Of a stretch of 64,000 bases of DNA, positions 40,758 through 53,564 are shown piece by piece. Source of the DNA: Adiantum capillus-veneris (lineage: Eukaryota; Streptophyta; Polypodiopsida; Polypodiales; Pteridaceae); the NCBI GenBank assembly GCA_014529385.2, contig CM043959.1, forward strand, positions 6,884,966 to 6,948,965, in the 5' to 3' direction. The position numbers and the translations under genes are program-made. How positions within the stretch are numbered: position 1 is the first letter of the stretch; each line of letters starts with the position of its first letter. The notes beneath the pieces are model-generated. The model was given only the letters and a program-made list of their open reading frames with translations, had not been told where the DNA came from and made no database searches.

Positions 40758-42516
40758 ATGGCTGACAATAGTAAAGAGAGTGAAATTAATGTTGATAACT
40801 TTGATTTTGCTCATGAGCAAGCTACTAATGATGCTTCAATGCTTGTTAACTATCTAGTTTCTAGGCTTCAACAAGCCATGGGCAATCCATCTCTCCAAAG
40901 TGAAGTGCAACGGCAGCTCCGTGCTCACGGGATTCTCCAAGCTCATCACCATGACGAGAGAACACCTAGGAAGCCTCCTTGTGAGACTACCAAAGAGGTC
41001 TCTCTCCGATTCGGGAAGAAGAAGAGAATCCATATGAAGGGCTCAAGAACTTACTTCTTGATGATGCATCTCCTTCCCAAAGGAGAACTCAAGAGCCTCC
41101 ACCGAAGGAACGAGAAAGAAGCGAGTCTCCCGTCACCTCGGTGGAGATGGCTCCACGAAGACGGGGGCTAAACGCTCTCCATCACCACCAAAGCGGAGAA
41201 GACCATTACACTCTTCTCCACGCATAATTCAAAGAGGGATGATAAAAGCAAGAGAAGAAAAAGGCGAGAAAGAGGACACCCTCTTCTCCATCTTCTTCAT
41301 CCTCTTCCTCTTATGAAAGCTATGGTGAAGACGACAAAGATCAAGACAAGAAAAAAGGCGAGAAAGAGGTCACCCTCTTCTCCACCTTCTTCAAATTCTT
41401 CATCTTCTGAAGCAAGTGATGGTGCAACTTTTGAACCATCAAAAAGAAGAGGCCATAGGAAATCCTATGCCGCATTGAAGAGGTCATCCAAGCTGAAGAA
41501 ATTCAAAGAGGGAGGAAAGAGCATCTCTTTCCTTACCTATGATGACCTTTGGTGCTACAGACAAAGTTTTGGCCTTTATCCAGCAATTCGATGCGGCGTT
41601 TGGAGATGAGGGCTTCACGGAGTCCTCTAAGCTACGCCATGTAGCTATGCACTTTCAAAAGTCCGCCAGACAATGGTGGTCTAGTCTACGAGCCAACGGT
41701 GAAGCTCCACGAACATGGAAGGCTTTAAGAGCTTCCATTATGAAGCAGTTTTTGGCCACCGATGCCAAAGACAAAGTACTCACCGAATGGCGAAGCTTAA
41801 AGCTCTCTCCAAATGAATCCATCCACAAATATGTAGACAAGTTTTGGGACCTACAACTCAAAGCCACTGTCTTCAAAAAGTTGGATTTTGGAGAGCAAAA
41901 GCAACAATTTTGTGCGGGCTTAACCGAAGAAATGGCGGAGTATGTCAACTCCCAAAGGCCACGTACCATATCGGCGGTAATACACCATACTATGGTGGCC
42001 TCGCGAATCAATTTCCAAACGGGGGGTAAAGGAAATAATAAGCCCCCGGAAAACAAGGGTTCCAATGAGCCTAAGGGGAAGGACAATGTCCAAAAGTCTC
42101 CTAAGGGCAATTCCACCAAAGCTAAAAAGAAGGGAGTTTACAAAGGAAAGAATAAACTCTCTCCTGAAGAGCTTGAGCGTTATCGTAAAGATAACCGGTG
42201 TTTCAAGTGCGGCGAACAAGGGCATGCATACCGCGCTTGTCCCCAAAAGAATAACCGCCAAGATCCTCCTAGAGCTTCTTTGGTTGAAATCCAAGAGGAG
42301 GAGATTCACCAAACTCACCACAAAGGATCTTCTCTATGCCATGCTTGGGGAAAGGTAAGAGAACATGATGCTTTTATTCTCTTTGACCCTGGTTCTACTC
42401 ACAATTTCATATCTATGGAGTTAGCCACCAAGCTAGGCATACAATCCTACGAGATGGGAGATGTCCTACCGCAGACAGTGCCTTCAAGGGGCAAGAAGCT
42501 TCAGTCACTCCCTTAA
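40758..42516 (+). CDS. gag: Gag and protease N-terminus of element D
   Basis: ATG at 40758 (MADNSKESEINVDNFDFAHE), matching the A and B gag starts. After 70-80 codons the frame shifts more than once through an Arg/Ser-rich region. From 41539 a 325-codon frame is intact: capsid (TDKVLAFIQQFDAAFG, MHFQKSARQWWSSLR, SIMKQFLATDAKDKV, FCAGLTEEMAEYV), basic linker, one zinc knuckle CFKCGEQGHAYRAC (C-x2-C-x4-H-x4-C), and the protease opening FILFDPGSTHNFIS with the catalytic Asp in an Asp-Pro-Gly variant of D-T/S-G. The frame ends at 42516 through an indel. Confidence 0.88.
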
Positions 42517-42524
42517 TCGGGAAA

Positions 42525-45500
42525 TTGAGGCTTCATGTCCAAGGCTATGTGGACAAAGAGGACTTCTTTATCTCTCCTCTCAAGCATGAGGATGTAATCC
42601 TAGGGGCACCATGGTTTGACCGCCTGGCTGCCGATGTTAAATTTCCTGAAAGGAGAATCTCCTTTAAGTTCAGGGAAAAGGACATGTATATAGATGCTAA
42701 GGAGATGGGTAACACCATCCCCATTGTATATACACCAGCTTTCAACAAGTCAATAAAGAGCTCTATTTCCGTGTACATGATTTTTGTTAAAGATTCTCAA
42801 AATGAACCTAATGCTTTAACAAAAGAAAATAAAAGCAACCAAAAGGAATTAGAGTTATCTAATTTTCTCAAGGGTTTCAAGATGTTTTTATTGACGACAT
42901 CCCTTGTGAGCTACCTCCTAAACGAGGTAATGACGACCATGCAATTGAACTTCTTCCAGGAAGTTCACCGCCTAACAAACCTCCTTATAGAGTTTCTCAA
43001 GCTCAACAAGAGGAGATTATGCGGCAAGTGCATGAGTTAGTTGAGAAGGGCATGGTTAGGCCTAGCTCATCTCCATTTTGCTCACCTGTGCTATTAGTGC
43101 AAAAGAAAGACGGCACATATCGTATGTGTGTCGACTATAGAGCACTAAATAGGATCACTATCAAGAATAGGTTTCCCGTTCAAGGGTAGAGAAGACCTAT
43201 TTGATAAGCTACAAGGATCGACCTACTTCAGTAGGATTGACTAAAAAGTGGCTATCATCAAATAAGGATAGTTGATCAAGACATTGTAAAGACCGCATTT
43301 CGTACTACATTTGGTCTTTACGAATACATTGTCATGCCTTTTGGCTTGACCAATGCACCAGCCACATTCAACCGCTTGATGGAGAAGCTGTTCAGGGCTC
43401 ATCGAACCTTCACTGGAGTGTTCTTTGATGATATTATCATCTACTCTAATTCATTAGAGGAACACAAGCAACACCTCAGGTAATATTTCAAGTTTTAAGA
43501 GAGAATAAACTTTATGTTAATCGAAAGAAAAGTGAATTTTTCTTGCAAGAGATTCAATATTTAGGTCACATTATCTCTCAAGATGGAATCCAAATGGATC
43601 CATCAAAGTTAGAGGTAATAAAAGGATGGCCTAAACAAGGAATCTTCATGAACTAAGAAGCTTTATAGGTATGTGTGCATACTATAGACGCTTCTTATAG
43701 AAAAGTTCTCACAAATTGCAGGACCATTACATGACCTAACAAAGAAAATTATTAGGTATACGTGGTCTGCTAAGGAGAACAATGTTTTCGAAAAGCTTAA
43801 AGAAAAGCTTATCTCTCAACCTGTGCTTACACTACGGATCTCTCAAAACCATTTGAGGTCCAATGTGATGCTTGTGGTGATTGCCTTGGGGCTGTTCTGC
43901 TCCAAGAAGGGCACGCCATAGGCTATGAGAGTTGAAGGCTCGACCCTGTTGAGCAAGCTCTAGGCATATACGAAAAAGAACTCCTTGCAGTTCTACATGC
44001 CTTAGACTCATGGAAGCACTATTTATTGGGGACTCCTTTCATTCTGCGAACGGATCACCAAAGTCTTAAGTACTTCATGACGCAGACCAAGCTCTCCGAC
44101 AAACAAATGAGGTGGGCAAATTTTCTTTCGCAATTTCATTTTCATATTGCTCACATTGCTGGCAAGCATAATCAAGTAGCGATGCACTCTCAAGACGCCG
44201 AGAGGTGAATGCGGTTTCCATAGCAACTCACAATGATCTATCTTCAATGATAGATGAGTATGCTATTGATCCGATTTTAGAGATGTGATTTCAGCCCTTG
44301 CATTAGGGAAGAAAGAAGAACCATTTACTTTACAAGATGGTTATCTTCTCTATGGCAATAGACTATGCGTTACTAACTCACTAGTGAGAAAGTAATGTAT
44401 GAATCTCATGCTCCCCCTATGCGGGGCATAGAGGGATTCAGTCTACCCTAAAGGGAATTGAAACATATTTCTATTGGCCTACCATGAAAGTGAAACATAC
44501 ACGAGTATGTTTCCAAATGTGTGGTATGCAAAAGACAAAATTTGATAGAGGGAAGCAACTTGGATTGCTTCAACCATTGACAATCCCTAATTCACATTGG
44601 GAGAGCATATCCATGGATATTTATCTTTGGATTGCCTAAGTCTATCCATGGGATACGGGAATATGGACGATAGTAGACAGGTTCAGTAAACAAGCTCATT
44701 TTATACTGTCAAAAAGACTATCAAAGCCCATCAAATGGCAACCCTCTTCATTTCACAAATTTTCAGTACCATGGCTTGCCAATGTCCATAGTGTCGGATA
44801 GAGATCCTAGAATGACAGTAATTTCTGGAAGGGTCTCTTTGAGAATTTAGGAACAAGGCTAAATTCTCTTCGGCCTATCATCCACAAACTGATGGCCAAA
44901 GTGAAATAGCTAACCTAACCATTCTGATCTACTAAAAGCCTATGTAACGGAAGTAGATCAAAGATCCCAATGGGAGAAGTACTTACCCTTAGTAGAGTAT
45001 GCTTACAATAACACTGTACATACTTCCAGGGAAAAGCACCTTTCGAGGTAATTGAGGGAAGATCAAAAAGTCCCTTGCTACTTAAGGTACATGGGAAGAT
45101 CTTCGTGCAGATGATGAGTATAGCCGAGAGCTACAAGAATCTTTCCAAAAGATTAAGGATGCTATCTCTATCTTACAGCAAAGGCAAAAGGCTGCTGCTG
45201 ACAAGCACAGAAGAGCCCAAGCTTTAAAGAAAACGATTGGGTCTTGTTAAAGTTTCCCAAGGCTCGATTAAGGCACACGACGGGCAAGATTCTACGGGCC
45301 ACCAAAAGTACTATGCTAAACTAGCAAAAAGGTATTATGGTCCCTTCCAGATTCTTAGGCAATCAATGAGATGGCCTATCAACTTAAGTTGCCCAATCAT
45401 TGGCTCATACACAATGCTTTTCATGTGAGCCTATTAAAGCCTTACAAAGGAGAGCACCTCAAGAACCAACTATTGAGACACCGGAGATCGAGGACCACGA

Positions 45501-45680
45501 GGAGGTGCTGCAGCCCGAGTCCATTCTCCGACATGAAGACAAGGTATTAAGAGGCGGTAAGGACTATCCGACGATATCTTATTAAGTTTAAGAATTATCC
45601 TTTGAAGATGCTAGATGGATGCAAGGCATACAATTAAAGGATAACCTAAACTTGTCAATGTTACAATGCTCCCCAAGAGT
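42525..45680 (+). pseudogene. pol: Pol of element D: protease end, RT, RNase H, integrase
   Basis: The first part (42525-42890) is open: HVQGYVDKEDFFISPL and DVILGAPWFDR finish the protease. RT follows in fragments (CVDYRALN near 43120, [13 protein letters not shown] near 43335, FFDDIIIYS near 43420, YLGHIISQDGI near 43560), then RNase H (CDACGDCLGAV near 43866; TDHQSLKYFM near 44050), H2C2 and integrase (44400-45100), and a chromodomain-like end (45530-45680). Compared with A there is about one single-base loss per 50-100 bp, so no frame survives past 60-80 codons. Order and motifs are otherwise those of an intact element. Confidence 0.85.
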
Positions 45681-46015
45681 AAGCAAATGTACAAAATGTT
45701 AAAAATGAAAAAATTTTTGTCTTATAAGACTCTCTTTTTCTTATTTGTGCACAAAAAAGAAGTAGTATGCATGTTAGATCAAGTTTGCGGAGACGACGTC
45801 TCCCAAACACCAAGTAGAGCTTGTCACTATACTATGGAAGACTGATAGGATAAAGTGCAGACATGCTTGCGGCAGCCTCAGGCTCTCAAGCGCCAAATGG
45901 ACTAGTCATCCATTATGGAATGATGTGTAGGGTAACATAGGGATCTCTACCGTAAGAAAGGAACTCATGCATATGCTTTATCTTCTCTACACCATAGTCG
46001 AGGAGACTATGATTT
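45681..46015 (+). other. 3' untranslated region of element D
   Basis: About 335 bp, homologous to the 3' regions of A and B, with no gene. Confidence 0.65.
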
Positions 46016-46029
46016 CAAGAGAGAGGTAA
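46016..46029 (+). other. Polypurine tract of element D
   Basis: CAAGAGAGAGGTAA directly before the 3' LTR, identical to the A tract. Confidence 0.85.
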
Positions 46030-48521
46030 TGGCATAATAATTCAATATCTAATTCTCTAAATGATTTCTCATATTAAAACTGATCATTTATGTGGGAAGT
46101 GCCAAGGGAGAAAAAGCTAGCGGAATATTGGTTAAGCTAGCAGACCGGCCACAGTGGGGATCCAAAGGAGGGAAAATTAGGGATCCAATGGGGGGGCCAT
46201 CTGCAAAAAGAGCCATGTGAAACAATGGGCCAAAAAGACCTTAAGGTTCAGCCCATTAAGACTTCAAAATGCTAAGGTTCCAAATTCAAAGGTTGTGTCC
46301 AAAGGTCAACCCTTAGGAAAAATTGGATGCTTTGTGTGTGCCCTAAAAGTCTTTGCACATCCTACATGGGAGGGGGCGCGAGCCCAAAGCTAGGGAGATG
46401 AGAGAGTAAAGCCACACACACACACACAGGCTCCCTTTACACAAAGGGAATGAGGGACACATGTCAGCTCCCTAGGCCAGATGCCCACAAGGTGTGCCCA
46501 GTTCCTATTGGAAGACCTTGAAGTGGACCAATGAGAATTAAGCTAGAGTAAATCTAGTTTAATTAATTTAAAAACATTTAATAAAAGAAACCAATGAGAA
46601 TTAAGTCTCCTAGAAGATTATTGGGCAGTCTCCCAAGGGGTCCAATGAGCATTCAGGAGCCCATGGCTTGCCTGATTTCTATTGGCCAGGAGGCAAAGGG
46701 GTCCAATGAGAGTTTAGTTTAATTATTTAATTACCTAAAGCTCTCACAAAAGGGGAAAGGGGGACACATGTCAGAAGGCTATCACTTATGCTGCTTAATC
46801 CTATTGGCTTGACCTGGGGAGGTCCAATGAGGCAAAAGCCAGACTTATTTAGCAGCTAGGGCTCGCCAAGAGAGAGGGGGGGGCTGATTTTTGCTTGGCA
46901 TTGACACACACACTCTCACACTTGACCATGTGTGAAGGAAAAATACTCTATCTCCTCCAAGCTTTAATGGAGAGCTCATCACCTACTCCAACTTGTGAGA
47001 TAGAAGCCTACATCAACACTCTCTTGGCATGTGGATGCAAATCCAACCAAGAGCCAAGCTTCAATGCATGCTCATCTTCTCTACCAAGCTAATTACTAAG
47101 CTAAGCTATGCTAATATGAGTGATTATGTGAGGAGATGTACTTCTTTCTCGTAAGATACTTCTTTTTCTTCTCAATCTACTCTCATACCCTGCTAGCTCT
47201 CACCATCTTCGAAGGTGTGTGAGGTCTTGGGTCTGAGAACGGGGATAATTCAAGTTGTGTTTGATTAAGTGTTTTGCTTGGTGTATGAAGCTTCCATCTT
47301 CATTGCACTAGCTAGTCTTGAAGGAACACAAAGAATTGTATTGTACAATGTCTCTCTTGATGGGAGAAACCATAATACAAAGCCTTTTGGAGGGGGGACC
47401 GGCTCCATGCAAATCCGGGAAGTGGACCAATGAGAATTAAGCTAGAGTAAATCTAGTTTAATTAATTTAAAAACATTTAATAAAAGAAACCAATGAGAAT
47501 TAAGTCTCCTAGAAGATTATTGGGCAGTCTCCCAAGGGGTCCAATGAGCATTCAGGAGCCCCATGGCTTGCCTGATTCCTATTGGCCAGGAGGCAAAGGG
47601 GTCCAATGAGAGTTTAGTTTAATTATTTAATTACCTAAAGCTCTCACAAAAGGGGAAAGGGGGACACATGTCAGAAGGCTATCACTTATGCTGCTTAATT
47701 CCTATTGGCTTGACCTGGGGAGGTCCAATGAGGCAAAAGCCAGACTTATTTAGCAGCTAGGGCTCGCCCAAGAGAGAGGGGGGGGCTGATTTTTGCTTGG
47801 CATTGACACACACACTCTCACACTTGACCATGTGTGAAGGGAAAATACTCTATCTCCTCCCAAGCTTTAATGGAGAGCTCATCACCTACTCCAAGCTTGT
47901 GAGATAGAACCTACATCAACACTCTCTTGGCATGTGGATGCAAATCCAACCAGGAGCCAAGCTTCAATGCATGCTCATCTTCTCTACCAAGCTAATTACT
48001 AAGCTAAGCTATGCTAATATGAGTGATTATGTGAGGAGATGTACTTCTTTCTCGTAAGATACTTCTTTTTCTTCTCAATCTACTCTCATACCCTGCTAGC
48101 TCTCACCATCTTCGAAGGTGTGTGAGGTCTTGGGTCTGAGAACGGGGATAATTCAAGTTGTGTTTGATTAAGTGTTTTGCTTGGTGTATGAAGCTTCCAT
48201 CTTCATTGCACTAGCTAGTCTTGAAGGAACACAAAGAATTGTATTGTACAATGTCTCTCTTGATGGGAGAAACCATAATACAAAGCCTTTTGGAGGGGGG
48301 ACCGGCTCCATGCAAATCCAGTCCTCAACTGTTGTCAATAGCTTAATTTCTCTCTCTTTTGAAAGTATTGTCGATGCTATCTAACTAGGTGTTATGCTTT
48401 TTGTTGCTCTCTCCACCCAAGCACTCTTGTAATTCTCATTAGGAATCTACTCTAATGAAATGCCCACTATGTTCATGCTAATTTCCGCTACACATAAGAT
48501 TATAGGCCATTAAATGTTACA
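46030..48521 (+). mobile_element. 3' LTR of element D with internal duplication
   Basis: 2,492 bp against 1,586 bp for the 5' LTR. It starts TGGCATAATAATTC (third base changed from TGTCATAATAATC) and ends AAATGTTACA before GATCG. Bases 46520-47418 are repeated directly as 47419-48317, followed by the normal LTR end. Confidence 0.92.
46520..48317 (+). repeat. 899-bp tandem duplication inside the D 3' LTR
   Basis: Unit 1 (46520-47418) and unit 2 (47419-48317) both begin GAAGTGGACCAATGAG. Unit 1 ends at GCAAATCCGG, where the 5' LTR reads on into TCCTCAACTG. Unit 1 has several one-base losses in homopolymers relative to unit 2 and the 5' LTR; unit 2 is nearly identical to the 5' LTR. Confidence 0.93.
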
Positions 48522-48526
48522 GATCG
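48522..48526. repeat. Right target-site duplication of element D
   Basis: GATCG, identical to 38750-38754. Confidence 0.93.
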
Positions 48527-51500
48527 CATGGCTGCCACCATGAAGTTCCCTGAAAGGAGAATTTACTTCACTTACAGGGGAAAGAACATGTATATAGATG
48601 CTATTGAGCGTGGTCGCACTATTCCACTTGTAAATCCTCTTTCTTTTGATAAGTCAATGAAGAGCTCAGTTTCTGTACATGATTTTTGTCAAAGAGTCTC
48701 CAAAAGATACTAATGTTTCATCAAATGTAAATGATAGGAATCAAGAAGAGTTAGACTTGTCTAATTTTCTAAAAGGATTCCAAGATGTGTTCATCGATGA
48801 TATCCCTATGGACTTACCTCCAAAACGAGGGGATGATGACCAGCGTATTGAGCTCCTTCCTGGAAGCTCACCACCTAACAAGCCTCCTTATCGAGTCTCA
48901 CAAGCTCAACCAGAGGAGATCATGAGGCAAGTACAAGAGCTGGTAGACAAAGGGATGGTGAGGCCTAGTTCCTCTCCCTTTGTTCTCCAGTCCTTTTAGT
49001 GCAAAAGAAAGATGGACATACCGTATGTGTGTGGACTATCGAGCACTAAACCATATCACTATCAAAAACAGATTTCCCGTACCTCGGGTAGAAGATCTGT
49101 TTGATAAGCTACAAGGCTCTACCTACTTCAGTAGGATTGACCTTAAGAGTGGCTATCATCAAATAAGGATAGTGGATGAAGATATCTTAAAGACCCGCGT
49201 TTCGCACAACGTTTGGTCTTTATGAATATCTAGTCATGCCTTTTTGGCTTGACTAATGCACCAGCTACGTTCAATCGTTTGATGGAGAAAATTTTTAGAC
49301 CATATCGAAAATTCACTGGAGTGTTCTTTGATGATATCATCATCTACTCCAAGTCTTTGGAGGAACATAAGCACATCTCCAAGTGATTTTTCAGCATTGA
49401 GGGAGAACAAGCTTTATCTCAACCCAAAGAAAAGCGAATTCTTCCTTCAAGAGATTCAATACTTAGGTCATATTATCTCTAAAGATGGTATCCAAATGGA
49501 TCCATCAAAGTTAGAGGTAATAAAAGCATGGCCTAACCCAAGAAATCTACATGAGCTAAGAAGCTTTATTGGTATGTGTGCATACTATAGACGCTTCATA
49601 GCAAAATTCTCTCAAGTAGCAGGACCACTACATGACTTAACTAAGAAGAACGTTAAGTTTGTATGGACTGCTAAGGAGCAAAATGCTTTTGAAAAACTCA
49701 AAGAGAAGCTTACTTCCCAACCAGTCCTTGTGCTTTCGGATCTCTCAAAACCATTTGAGGTCCAATGTGATGCTTGTGGTGATTGCCTTGGAGCGGTTTT
49801 TCTTCAAGAAGGGCATGCCATAGTATATGAGAGCCGAAGGCTCAATAGTGATGAATGAGTCTTGGGCATTTATGAGAAAGAGCTTTTAGCTGTTCTACAT
49901 GCCCTAGATACATGGAAGCACTACCTATTGGGGACTCCATTTATCCTACGAACCGACCACCAAAGTCTCAAGTATTTCATGACGCAAACCAAGCTTTCCG
50001 ACAAACAAATGAGGTGGGCAAATTTTCTTTCGCAATTTAATTTCCATATTGCTCACATAGCTGGTAAGCACAATCAAGTTGCCGATGCACTTTCACGACG
50101 ACCAAAAGTTAATGCGGTGTCTATAGCTACTCACAATGATCTATCCTCTATGATAGATGAGTATGCTACTGACCCTGACTTTAGAGACATAATGTCAGCC
50201 CTTGCTTTGGGGAAAAAGAGGAACCATTCACCTTGCAGGATGGTTATCTTCTCCACGGCAATAGGCTATGTGTTACCCATTCCCTTCGTGAGAAGGTTAT
50301 GTATGAATCCCATGCTCCTCCATATGCGGGCATAGAGGTATTCAACCTACTCTCCGAGGAGTAGAGACGTACTTCTATTGGCCTACCATGAAAGTGGACA
50401 TACAAGAGTATGTATCAAAATGTGTAGTATGCCAAAAGACCAAGTATGATAGAGGGAAGCAACCTGGATTACTCCAGCCATTGCCTATTCCAAATTCACC
50501 ATGGGAGAGTATATCCATGGATTTCATCTTTGGATTACCCAAGTCTATCCATGGGAATACAGGAATATGGACAATAGTCGACAGGTTTAGCAAGCAAGCA
50601 CATTTCATTCCTGTCTAAAAGACTATTAAGGCACACCAAATGGCAACTCTCTTCATATCTCAGATTTTCAAGCACCATGGATTACCCACATCCATCGTGT
50701 CAGATAGAGATCCTAGAATGACCAGTAATTTCTGGAAAGGTCTCTTTGAAAATCTAGGAACAAGATTGAATTTCTCTTCGGCCTATCACCCACAAACAAA
50801 TGGCCAAAGTGAGATAGCCAATCTTACGATACTTGATCTACTCAAGACTTATGTTACCGAAGTAGATCAATGCTCACAATGGGAAAAGTACTTACCTCTT
50901 GTAGAGTATGCCTACAATAATACTTGTACATACTTCTACGGGAAAAGCACCTTTTGAGATCATTGAGGGAAGACCTAAAAGTCCCTTGCTACTCAAAGTA
51001 CATGGAAGATCTTCGCCGCCGATGAGTATAGCCTGACCTACAAGAATCTTTTCAAAAGATTAGGGAGGCTATATCCATCTCTCAACAAAGGCAAAAAGCT
51101 GTTGCTGATAAGCACCGAAGAGCCTTAATGTTCAAAGAAAATGATTGGGTCTTACTCAAGTTTCCTAAGGCTCGATTAAGGCAAACGACGGGCAAAAAAT
51201 CCTACGGGCCATCAAAAGTATTATGCTAAAACTAGCAAAAGATACTAGGTCCTTTCAAATCTTGAAGCCCATCAATGAGACGGCTTATCAAACCAAGTTG
51301 CCCAACCATTGGCTTATACACAATGCCTTTCATGTAAGCCTACTTAAGCCCTACAAAGGAGAGCCACCAACTGAACCAATTATTGAAGACCCTCCCGAAG
51401 TTGAAGACCAAGAAGAGGTGCTAAAACCGAAGCTGTCCTTCGGCATGAAGACAAGGTACTACGACATGGTAAGATAATCCGACGGTATCTTATTAAGTTC

Positions 51501-51596
51501 AAAAATAATCCTTTTGAAGATGCTAAATGGATGCAAGGAGTACAACTTAAGGATAGTATGAACCTTGTCAATGCTTACAATGCTACATTAGAGTAA
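48527..51596 (+). pseudogene. pol: Pol of element B, right of the D insertion
   Basis: The B pol resumes directly after D (MAATMKFPERR). It contains RT (MCVDYRALN near 49030; FFDDIIIYS near 49325; YLGHIISKDGI near 49465), RNase H (CDACGDCLGAV near 49768, TDHQSLKYFM near 49960), the H2C2 segment (YWPTMK near 50380, CVVCQ near 50430), the integrase core (MDFIFG near 50520, SDRDPR near 50700, GQSEIAN near 50810) and a chromodomain-like end finishing at the stop 51594-51596. All catalytic residues seem present, but at least eight one-base indels (for example near 49010, 49195, 49240 and 51240) break the frame. Confidence 0.9.
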
Positions 51597-51941
51597 GAAA
51601 ATGTACAAATTTCTTTTAAATGACTCATGTTTTTGTCTTATAAGACTAGTCCTCTTTTTAATTGTGCACAAATTTAACTAATATGCATGCTTAAAATCAT
51701 GTTTGTGATGACGACATCTCTCAAACACCAAGTAGAATTTGTCACTCTACTTTGGGAGAATGAAATGGACTAAAGAGCAGACATGCTTGCAGTAGCTATG
51801 TCTCCCAAGCACCAAATGGATTAGTCATCCATCTTGGAAAGATGTCGTAGGGTAAAAAGGGATCCTTTACCCGCTAAGTACGATTGACTAATGACTAAGA
51901 CTTTATCTCTTCTACCTCATAGTCGAGGACGACTATGATTT
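51597..51941 (+). other. 3' untranslated region of element B
   Basis: About 345 bp after the pol stop, matching 8551-8895 of element A in reverse. No gene. Confidence 0.7.
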
Positions 51942-51955
51942 CAAGGGAGAGGTAA
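51942..51955 (+). other. Polypurine tract of element B
   Basis: CAAGGGAGAGGTAA directly before the 3' LTR. Confidence 0.85.
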
Positions 51956-53559
51956 TGTCATAAAATCTAATATCTAACCAAACCAAATGATTTTCTCATA
52001 TTAAATTGATCACTTAATGTGGGAGAATAAACGGGAACAAGTGTTAAGATATAGATATGTGCTTATAGATCTATCTCAACACGGGGCCAATGGTAAAGGG
52101 GCCCAAAAGGGAGATGGTCTATCAAAGAGCAAGGCTAACCAATGGAGAATAAGACCTTAGGGTTAGCTTCATTGAAGACCTCCAATAAATGTGTGTAAAA
52201 GTCCTTTGACCTTAGGTAAGCTAGGGTTGAGCTTGAGGTGGGAACCCGGCCCAAGCTCGAGGTGCTTGTCCTGCTTGAGGTGCTTGTCGTGCTTGAGGTG
52301 TTTGTCATGCTTGAGGTGCTTGACTGGCTCCATGCTTGAGGTGCTTGACTTGATGCATGATTAAGGTACTTGAGGTGCCTTGAGAAGCTTGCCTGAGATG
52401 CTTGTGGGAACACCCCCTAGTTCAAGTGCTTTGTCATGCTTGGTGAGTAAGGTGCTTGATCACCTATAGTCAAAAGCATTCCTACAAGAGGGGGGGCGAG
52501 CCCTTTTCCTAGGGGCTAGAGAGAGAACACCCACTCACACACACAAGGGAAGCCCCAACTTGAAGAGGCAGCAAGGACACATGTCAGGCCCCTAGCCAAT
52601 AGGCCCCTACTTGAAGCCTATTGGCTAAGCTTCAAAGGGGTCCAATGATAAATTACATGAATTATCTAATTGTTTTAGCATTTATCTAGCCCTCTCTCTC
52701 AAAAAGGAAAGGGGGACACTTGTCTCAAGGCTACCCCTACCGCTTGTAATTCCTCCTGCTCATGATTGGCTAGGCCTGGGAGGGTCCAATGAGCTTCAAG
52801 CATGAGCTACAAGGGGGGTCGACCCAAGCTAGCTAGGGCTTGCTTGAGGGGTTACTCACCCACACACACTCACAATCACTCTCATGGTGTGCTATGCAAA
52901 GTGCAAGAGCTCCCTCTCCTTCTCCAAGCAAGTAGAGGTTGAGAGCCTACACCAACACTCTTGGCTATGGAGTGCAAATCCAACCAAGAGCCATGCTTCA
53001 ATGCTTGAGCTTGTCATCTCCTTCTTCTTCATTACTATGCTATTATGTATGCTAGCTCAAGAGTTATGATAAGTGAGGAACTAGCTCTTTCTCGTATGAA
53101 ATGTTTCTTCTTCCTCTTCCCTACCCTCATTCCCTGCTAGCTCTCTCCACCTTCGAAGGTGTTTGAGGTCTTGGGACTGAGGCTTGGTATAGTTAAAGCT
53201 TTCTTCAAGTTTAGGTTATGCTATGATGGTGATGCATGAAGCTTTCCATCTTCATTGCTTCACCTAGGTCACAAGGAACACAAAGAATGTATTGTAACAA
53301 GTCTCTCTTTATGGGAGAAATCATAATACAAATGCCTATTGGAGGGGGGACCGGCTCCACAAAAATCCGGTCCTCAACTGTTGTCATGTTCTCTAAATTC
53401 TCTCTCTTGCAAAAGTATTGTCTATGCCGAGTTAACTAATTGCTATGATTATGTTGCTATCTTCAATTATGTCTACCCGCTATGCTCACAAAATCATTTC
53501 TTGAAAGTATTCTCATTAAATTCCGCTACTCTCAAATTGAATAGGCAAATTCCATTACA
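51956..53559 (+). mobile_element. 3' LTR of element B
   Basis: 1,604 bp, TGTCATAAAATC...CCATTACA; about 1-2 per cent substitutions against 16045-17679 plus loss of minisatellite units. The open frames in it also occur in the 5' LTR. Confidence 0.94.
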
Positions 53560-53564
53560 ATTGC
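53560..53564. repeat. Right target-site duplication of element B
   Basis: ATTGC, identical to 16040-16044. Confidence 0.92.

Larger units (their letters stand above)
38755..48521 (+). mobile_element. Element D: chromovirus-like gypsy element related to A and B
   Basis: 5' LTR 38755-40340, 3' LTR 46030-48521, TSD GATCG, primer site 40341-40353 and polypurine tract 46016-46029. Gag and pol are related to A/B throughout but the LTRs are clearly a different subfamily. Pol from about 43100 on is riddled with one-base indels. The 3' LTR is longer than the 5' LTR because of an 899-bp internal duplication. Apart from indels the LTRs are nearly identical, suggesting a young insertion. Confidence 0.94.
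16045..53559 (+). mobile_element. Element B: chromovirus-like gypsy element carrying C and D
   Basis: LTRs at 16045-17679 and 51956-53559 start TGTCATAAAATC and end ATTCCATTACA, with TSD ATTGC, primer site at 17680-17692 and polypurine tract at 51942-51955. Without C (18200-37164) and D (38755-48521) the element is about 9 kb, normal for this family. It encodes gag, protease, RT, RNase H, integrase and a chromodomain-like end, but with many frameshifts. By eye the LTRs differ by about one to two per cent plus minisatellite changes. Confidence 0.95.
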
